Source: Branchiostoma floridae
Lineage: Eukaryota > Chordata > Leptocardii > Amphioxiformes > Branchiostomatidae
Length of the DNA stretch: 35,545 bases
Assembly (NCBI RefSeq): GCF_000003815.2
Contig: NC_049987.1
Location: 23,815,190-23,850,734, forward strand
Direction of reading: 5' to 3'
The notes under the pieces are model-generated. The model did no database searches, had not been told where the DNA came from, and saw only the letters and a list, made by a program, of their open reading frames with translations. The position numbers and the translations under genes were made by a program. Of the stretch, positions 30,250 through 35,545 are shown in pieces; position 1 is the first letter of the stretch, and every line of letters begins with the position of its first letter.

Positions 30250-33200
30250 GAATAAGACACGTCTCTGAGATTCTGAGCATTTATTCCTCTTTAGCAGTAA
30301 TAATCCTGTAATAGGGCATGTGTATTGATTTTCGTTGATTTTGAATCTAGTAATAAGTTAAAAAGACACGTTAGATGTTCTTTTATTTCGCGTCTATGCG
30401 TCAACTTATGCACTATTATTGTCTTCATTCCTAGTAGTACATCTTCAGGGACTTGTTATAAAGGATGTAGAGTTAATACTCCATATATTTGAATGGGGCG
30501 TGAACTCGATAAGAGGGTCTTCCATTTGGAGCGTATCAGTTTGTTCCTTTACTGTTATCATTTTGTAGTAAAACGCGTTCAGACTGAGATATCCTAATGT
30601 CTATTTAGATTCCATACGGTGATTCCTTCCTCACCTTGCGATGAACCCATCACAGTAAAACGCGCGATGGCTTTTAGAAATGCTGACTAGTGGAATACTG
30701 GACGTGCGATCTCCTTCATCTCAATAAGACACGTGATGGTAATCTTCCATTTAGAATCAATGATGTTCTTTCTTGTTATTAATATTCAACATTACATATA
30801 CCAAGAAACTAGAAGAAGTCGAACAAATGTATTAGAATAGTTTTGTAGATATTCATGTTTTAGATTAGTCTTAGAAACCATGTTTAATGTATTACTACCT
30901 ATTGTATCTATATGTCTGTACTTAGCCCGATAGGGCATGAATGTGCAATAAAGGCTATACTACTTTTAATAAAGCGTGTTCAGAGATTCTCTTCTCTTTA
31001 GATTCCATACGTTTTCAAGAACCGATGACAGTCCTTTACAGCAATCAGTCGAACCGCAGAGCTCTATGCGCATCATGTTCTGCGCAGGTTCTCTGAACAG
31101 GTCATAAGCCAGAACGCAGTTTGTCCTGGTTTGACCCCGCTGCATGCGTATAAACAACTGCCTGTTGTGCAACAAAAAGACCTCAGACCTACATAATGTT
31201 TATACTTTTTCACATCCACAGGATTTGCCCAGCACAGCCATGTGGATATTTATTGCATTGCAAAAGATCAGCCAACGTTGTGGCCCCCGAAACAAAGCAA
31301 TTTCCGGTCTGTGTATTTGTGATTATCTTTTCTCCAGTTTGCCGGGGCACAGTCAGTTTTGCCCACAGTCGGACAGTCCATTTCCTCACCTTCACATTGA
31401 TACCAAACTTGAAGGGTAAATTTTAGGAGAAACGGTTTTGCCCCCAAAAAAACTACAGCCATGTCAAATTCCCCGGCGTCTTTTTTCGAATGAGAAACCG
31501 CACACACTGATCTTTCACTATGTTTTACAAAACTCAGCCATGATGTTTTGACATCATTACGCTTGCACATGAATCCTACTTATTCTGGCTTCTGGATAAT
31601 GTTAGTTTTATTTTGGTGGGCTTCCCGAAATCTATTTGCGACGGCAAGACTTGAGCTGTTAGTTATATCAACTTTTCCAAATGCTGGTTGAACTTGCAAC
31701 ATTAGGCCTGCCCCCCGCGGCACGAGCATGGAACGTACCGGCTGGGTTCCACCGTTCGAACCCAGGTTCGGACAAGGAGTTCGAAACAGATTGACTCAAA
31801 ATATGATGAATTTTAAAAACTCTTACTTTGTACTAAAACTCTGTGTCTATGTGTGTTTCATTATCATCATGCCACTTATTATATTGCATGTGACAGCAGC
31901 ACCCATTCAGATTCTTGTACCAAGAAATGAGGTCTGTGACACAATGCGAAATGTATAAAAATTGGGTCCGTCCGCAGGGTAGTGTGCTTTGGTAGCTACA
32001 ACCAGACTGAAACTTCACCACTGTGATTTGCGCATGTTCGCAGTTTTTTTGGGGGCAAAACCGTTTCTCCTAAAATTTACCCTTCAAGTTTGGTATCAAT
32101 GTAAAGGTGAGGAACTGGACTGTCCGTCTGTGGACAAAACTGATTGTGTCCCGGCCAACTGGAGAAAATATAATCACAAATACACAGACCGAAAATTGCT
32201 TTTTTTTGAGGGGTCACAGCGTTGGCTGATCTTTTGCAATGCAATAAATATCCACTTGGCTGTGCTGGGCAAATCATGTAGATACGAAAAAGTATAAACA
32301 TTATGTATATCTAAGGTGTCTTTGTTGCAAAATAAGCTGTTGTTTACACCCATGCAGCGGGGTCAGTCCGTGACCCGGCGTAAGCCGTATTTCAGAGAAT
32401 AACGCGTTCTACGGTGACCTGCGGTTCGACTGGCAATTGTCTTGTGATAAAACCACATTCAGAAATACCCTCACGTCTATTTAAATTCCATACGTTTTCA
32501 AGAACCGAGGACATTCATTTGCAGTAATTGTACGGTGATAAAACCACGTTCAGAAATACCCTCACGTTCATTTAGATTCCATACGGTGCTTCCTCTACAG
32601 GAATGACTTGTACTCGCGATGTACCTTTCGCACCGTAAGAAACACTTCATTCCTGTTCAGAAATGAAGACTAACATGGAAGACTATATGGACTCCCTCAA
32701 ACTCTATAAAAATGTAGATGCTCCTCCATTTCAAGTCTAATTATGTTTACTTCTCAACAGTTGTCCTCTTGTAATAGGGTTCAGAGATACTACTCTAGTT
32801 TCCATACTTTACCAATATTTAAACAGATCCCTTTACTATCATTAATCGCCTTGTAATAAAACACTTTCAGAGACACCCTACCGATCTTGCCAAAGATCAC
32901 ATACAATGATTTCTCTTTAGTGATGCCTTGTACTCTCGTTGAACCCACATAAAATGGAACGATGAACGTACGAAGTCCATCAGTTCAGTAACAACGTTAA
33001 CATGTTTTCCCATTTAGATTACATAACGGTTATTCACATTTAGATTAGATAATGCTTACTGCGTTCGTCTTGTGATAAAACATGCTCAAAATTTACCCTA
33101 ACATATAGTGCTAGCTAGTAGCTAGCTTTGTACTTGCGATAACCCCATCGCAGATAAATACTGCATAGCTATTAAGACACATGAACTAAAATTGAACCCT

Positions 33201-33390
33201 GTATGTGCGAAGTCCCTGTACTGAAAAAAAAAAAACGCTTTGATGTTTTACTATATAGAATCGGACGTTTACACTAGCAAACATGCTTTTTCTTGTTTAT
33301 CTTGTTTTGCTTCCTCACAGAATTTTTTTTTCTTCCAGGAAGAAAATTATTCCGTCCTAAAGAAATCATAGAAAAATGTGCTTGTCCATG
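30250..33390. repeat. Highly degenerate satellite-like region
   Basis: The block CATTTAGATTCCATACGGT, or close variants, recurs near 30604, 31000, 32478 and 32572 and more loosely near 32797, 33012 and 33041. It is often accompanied by TGATAAAAC, TTCAGA and TTGCGATGAACCCATC. The unit appears to be an older relative of the array at 33390-34340. A large inverted repeat interrupts it. Confidence 0.6.
31041..32438. repeat. Large inverted repeat: ~400-bp arms, ~590-bp spacer
   Basis: The left arm (about 31041-31455) reappears in reverse complement at about 32043-32438. Shared blocks include GGGGGCAAAACCGTTTCTCC, TAAAATTTACCCTTCAAG, GATCTTTTGCAATGCAATAA and GACCCCGCTGCATG. Inner parts are about 90% identical, outer parts less. 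Read outward, both arms contain an open frame with KFTLQVWYQC, but changes between arms do not favour third codon positions, so coding is doubtful. It may be a foldback transposon or a local inverted duplication. Confidence 0.85.
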
Positions 33391-34340
33391 GGGCAAGTTT
33401 TATTTCCATATAGAATCCATTAATTAGTTTACTGTTCTCGCCTGGCAATATAAACGCGTTTGAAAACTTGAGTGTGTCCCAAGCCAATCAGTAGCTGTTA
33501 ATAAAAGAAGACTAAAATCTCTTAGCTCAACAAAACACGTTCTGAATATTTTCCATATAGAATCCATACGTTTATTAGTTTACATTTCTCGCCTGACAAT
33601 AAAAAAGTCGCGTCTTGAAACTTGAGTATTCTCAAAGCCAATTCGTAGCTGTTGAGAAATGAAGACAAAAGGGAACACTGATGTACAAACTCTCTCAGCT
33701 TAACCAAACAGGTTTTCCTAAGTAGTTGTTTTGCCATATAAAATCCATACGTTTATCAGTTTACAGTTATCGCCAGGCGTTTGAAAACTTGGGTATGTCG
33801 TAGGCCAATATCCATAGCTGTTAAGAAATGAAGACTAAAAGGGAACACTGATGTACAAACTCTCTCAGCTTAGCCAAACAGGTTTCTAAGTAGTTGTTTT
33901 GCCAAATAAAATCCATACGTTTATTAGTTTACAATTCTCTACTGGCAATAAAAACGCGTTTGAAAACTTAGCCATGTCCCGGGCCAATCCATAGCTGTTA
34001 AGAAATGAAGACTAAAATCTCCCAGCTTACCAAAACACGTTTCTAAGTAGTTGTTTTGCCATATAAAATCTAAACGTTTATCAGGTTCTGGCCAGGCGTT
34101 TGAAAACTTGGGTATGTCGTAGGCCAATATCCGTAGTTGTTAAGAAATGAAGACTAAAAGGGAACACTGATGTACAAACTCTCATAGCTCATCAAAACAC
34201 GTTTTGAAGTCTTTTTCATATAGAATCCATACGTTTATTAGTTTACAATTCTCTACTGGCAATAAAAACGAGTTTTAAAACTTAGGCATGTCCCAAATAA
34301 AGACTCTCAATCCCATCTCAAGCCTCCCAAGCCAATCCGT
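33390..34340. repeat. ~147-181-bp tandem satellite, six clear units
   Basis: The marker AATCCATACG (or variant) occurs near 33414, 33561, 33742, 33910, 34077 and 34224. Units also share TTAGTTTACA, GGCAATAAAAACGCGTTTGA, AGCTGTTAAGAAATGAAGAC and GATGTACAAACTCTC. Spacing varies because of internal deletions. No coding role is seen. Confidence 0.9.
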
Positions 34341-35100
34341 CGCTGTTAAGAAATGGAGACTAAAAGGGATCCCCGGGAACCCTGAATATCAGAACTCCCT
34401 GGGGAAAACGTGACGGACGCTTTGGCCGACAACTTCATCCGCATCTATCTCCGCTTGATGGATGGTTTCATTTAGAGGGCTTTGGGTCCTCCAGATGCCG
34501 TCAGGTTCCGCTGACTTCCAAATGTTAAAACTGTCACGTATGGGTCCACGGAGAAGAGATCATAATGGGTACTGGCGGATTTACAGCTAGGTTCATCCGG
34601 CTCTTTTGGAGTTCTTTGCCTTAAGAAGAGCATAAATTACACTTTATCAGATTCCAGATAAGTTCCGTGAGGATACTGCGGAAATGATGAATAGTCATCG
34701 GTCCATTTAAAAAAGTTTACGTCAAGAATCCTAAGATTGTTTGCCCCCGGATGTTTTGTAGGCCATGACTCACGTTTCTTTAGAAAGTCTGAAAGCTTTC
34801 GGGCGCCAGGTTTTATGGGCAGTCACGCAAGCACACACAGAGAGGAGGCGTCTAATTGACGGTCTGAACTTGCTCTTTCTTTATAATGCAAGTTAGTCGG
34901 AAAACCCTTTCTACATGTAAGAGATGTAGTCTTTTATGGCATATCGCAACATCTTGTGTCTGCTATGATAGTATGCCAGTAGCGTAACGTTAACAATCCT
35001 TTTGAAGCAGGAAACAAGTTGTAAATGGGTGCAAGTAGGATGACATTCTTTGCTTGGAGAATAAGAAGAGGAAGTAAAAGGGTAAAGAAATATGTTTCAC
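34341..35100. other. Intronic sequence without recognised features
   Basis: No exon, strong repeat or mobile element was recognised between the satellite and the Ig1-border copies. The - strand frame at 34934-35197 overlaps one decayed border copy and is not supported as a gene. Confidence 0.45.
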
Positions 35101-35137
35101 TTCTGCGAAGGTAGATATGATGGCCAATAAAACGTAC

Positions 35138-35180
35138 CGATAACATTGAGCCGCGGTTAGCCATATATGTTATCTTTGCC
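35138..35180 (-). pseudogene. Decayed copy of the Ig1 exon 3' end (gene B)
   Basis: On the - strand the sequence GGCTCAATGTTATCG followed by GTACGT matches the end of an Ig G strand plus donor. The rest of the domain cannot be recognised. It is the most degraded of three copies spaced 171 and 191 bp. Confidence 0.55.
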
Positions 35181-35308
35181 ACTTTACCAGTAACCATGGC
35201 GACAAACGTCTGGTCAAGGTCATTGGCCTTATTTGGTTAGAACGGAAGAAGAGGAAAACAATACGTTTCCCTTATGCGAAGGTAAACATAATGACTAATA
35301 AACCTTAC

Positions 35309-35356
35309 CGACGACATTGAGTCTGGCCAGTCCCTCCTCATCATTCACTCTGAAGG
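35309..35356 (-). pseudogene. Copy of the Ig1 exon 3' end (gene B), frame open
   Basis: Reads FRVNDEEGLARLNVV and ends in phase 1 at donor GTAAGG, the phase needed to join the Ig2 exon at 27295. Upstream it runs into dispersed repeat R1, with no YxC motif or rest of the Ig domain, so it is probably a border fragment. It could still serve as donor if a hidden exon part were present. Confidence 0.5.
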
Positions 35357-35450
35357 TCTTGCCACTTGCTACATCATGTAACCGAACACCACAGCGTGTT
35401 TGCTATCTTAGTAACTATGGCGACAGGGCATTGACCTTGTTTGTTCTAAG
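35355..35450 (+). repeat. Dispersed repeat R1, copies near the right edge
   Basis: Contains TGCCACTTGCTACATCATGT, GAACACCACAGCGTGTTTGC and ATGGCGACAGG. A shorter related copy (CCAGTAACCATGGCGACAAA) is at about 35186-35235. Both lie between the Ig1-border copies, so the repeat seems to be part of the duplicated unit. Confidence 0.7.
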
Positions 35451-35499
35451 AAGAAGATAAGAAAATAACCGGGCAAGAATCCTTAACACTAAAACTTAC

Positions 35500-35545
35500 C
35501 GACGACAGTGAGCTTGGCAATCCCTCCTCCTCGTCAACGCCGAAG
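35500..35545 (-). CDS. Ig1 exon 3' end of gene B, partial at window edge (exon or copy)
   Basis: The - strand reads FGVDEEEG, then, one base out of register, GIAKLTVV to donor GTAAGT in phase 1. The end AKLTVV is a typical Ig G strand. The single-base shift relative to the copy at 35309 means this is either another decayed copy or the real exon with a base error. The rest lies beyond 35545. Confidence 0.35.

Larger units (their letters stand above)
17915..35545 (-). other. Gene B: paralogous Kirre/nephrin-like Ig membrane protein (5' end beyond window)
   Basis: On the - strand nine exons join with consistent phases into about 544 residues: Ig2, Ig3, Ig4, Ig5, a membrane helix and a cytoplasmic tail. 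Remnants of the Ig1 exon end lie near 35.1-35.5 kb, so the 5' part extends off the right edge. Domain order, exon phases and the tail block LPPYSTVERQ/PDGEDN match gene A, so the two are paralogs arranged tail to tail. Adhesion at the cell surface is inferred from the Kirre/nephrin family. Introns carry a truncated retroelement, a 5S-derived SINE, an inverted-repeat element and decayed exon copies. Intron positions in Ig2 and Ig5 differ from gene A. Confidence 0.8.

Noticed and set aside
31740-31790. tRNA-like B box (GGGTTCGAAC on the - strand)
   Set aside because: No matching A box or cloverleaf arms could be drawn around it.
31989-32297. Cysteine-containing 100-residue frames in the two arms of the large inverted repeat
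   Set aside because: Of about ten base changes between the arms in this part, most alter amino acids and they do not favour third positions, so there is no sign of coding constraint.

Overview
The window looks like intron-rich genomic DNA from an invertebrate chordate, most likely a lancelet (Branchiostoma). The evidence is small exons with GT/AG borders, tandem immunoglobulin (Ig)-domain genes, a 5S-rRNA-headed SINE, a tyrosine-recombinase-type retroelement gag and many MITEs. The organism is inferred from recalled family features; no search was run.

Two paralogous genes sit tail to tail. Gene A (+ strand, exons 3496-12489, possible alternative last exon 12950-13023, AATAAA at 13361) and gene B (- strand, exons from 27295 down to 17915, 5' part running off the right edge) each encode a single-pass membrane protein. 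Each has Ig domains resembling Kirre/nephrin (kin of IRRE) cell-adhesion proteins: five Ig domains in A, Ig2-Ig5 plus remnants of Ig1 in B. Both end in a short cytoplasmic tail sharing LPPYSTVERQ and PDGEDN. I rebuilt the exons by matching splice sites, phases and paralog alignment. Phases agree at every junction, and the two Ig3 half-exons have identical lengths in both genes (148 and 116 bp). Neither N-terminus with signal peptide was found.

Layout: 1-3495 has no supported gene (a 33-bp perfect hairpin, a 39-bp minisatellite, a SINE-like fragment). 3496-13366 is gene A. 13367-17914 is the convergent intergenic region, with a foldback, a CA microsatellite, a hAT-like MITE and a Harbinger-like MITE with TAA duplications. 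17915-35545 is gene B; its introns hold a 5S-derived SINE, a G/C-run inverted-repeat element and a truncated DIRS/Ngaro-like retroelement. The long first visible intron (27296 to beyond 35.3 kb) holds a 56-bp minisatellite, a second hAT-like MITE, a large inverted repeat and a degenerate ~150-180-bp satellite.

The most unusual signal is that most gene B exons, and two gene A exons, are accompanied by one or more decayed tandem copies of an exon-intron border, usually 140-230 bp apart. Most copies are frameshifted, stopped or lack key residues. One (20349-20450) is a phase 1-1 exon candidate that keeps its frame, Ig cysteine and donor. This could be repeated birth and death of exons, or the raw material of alternative splicing.
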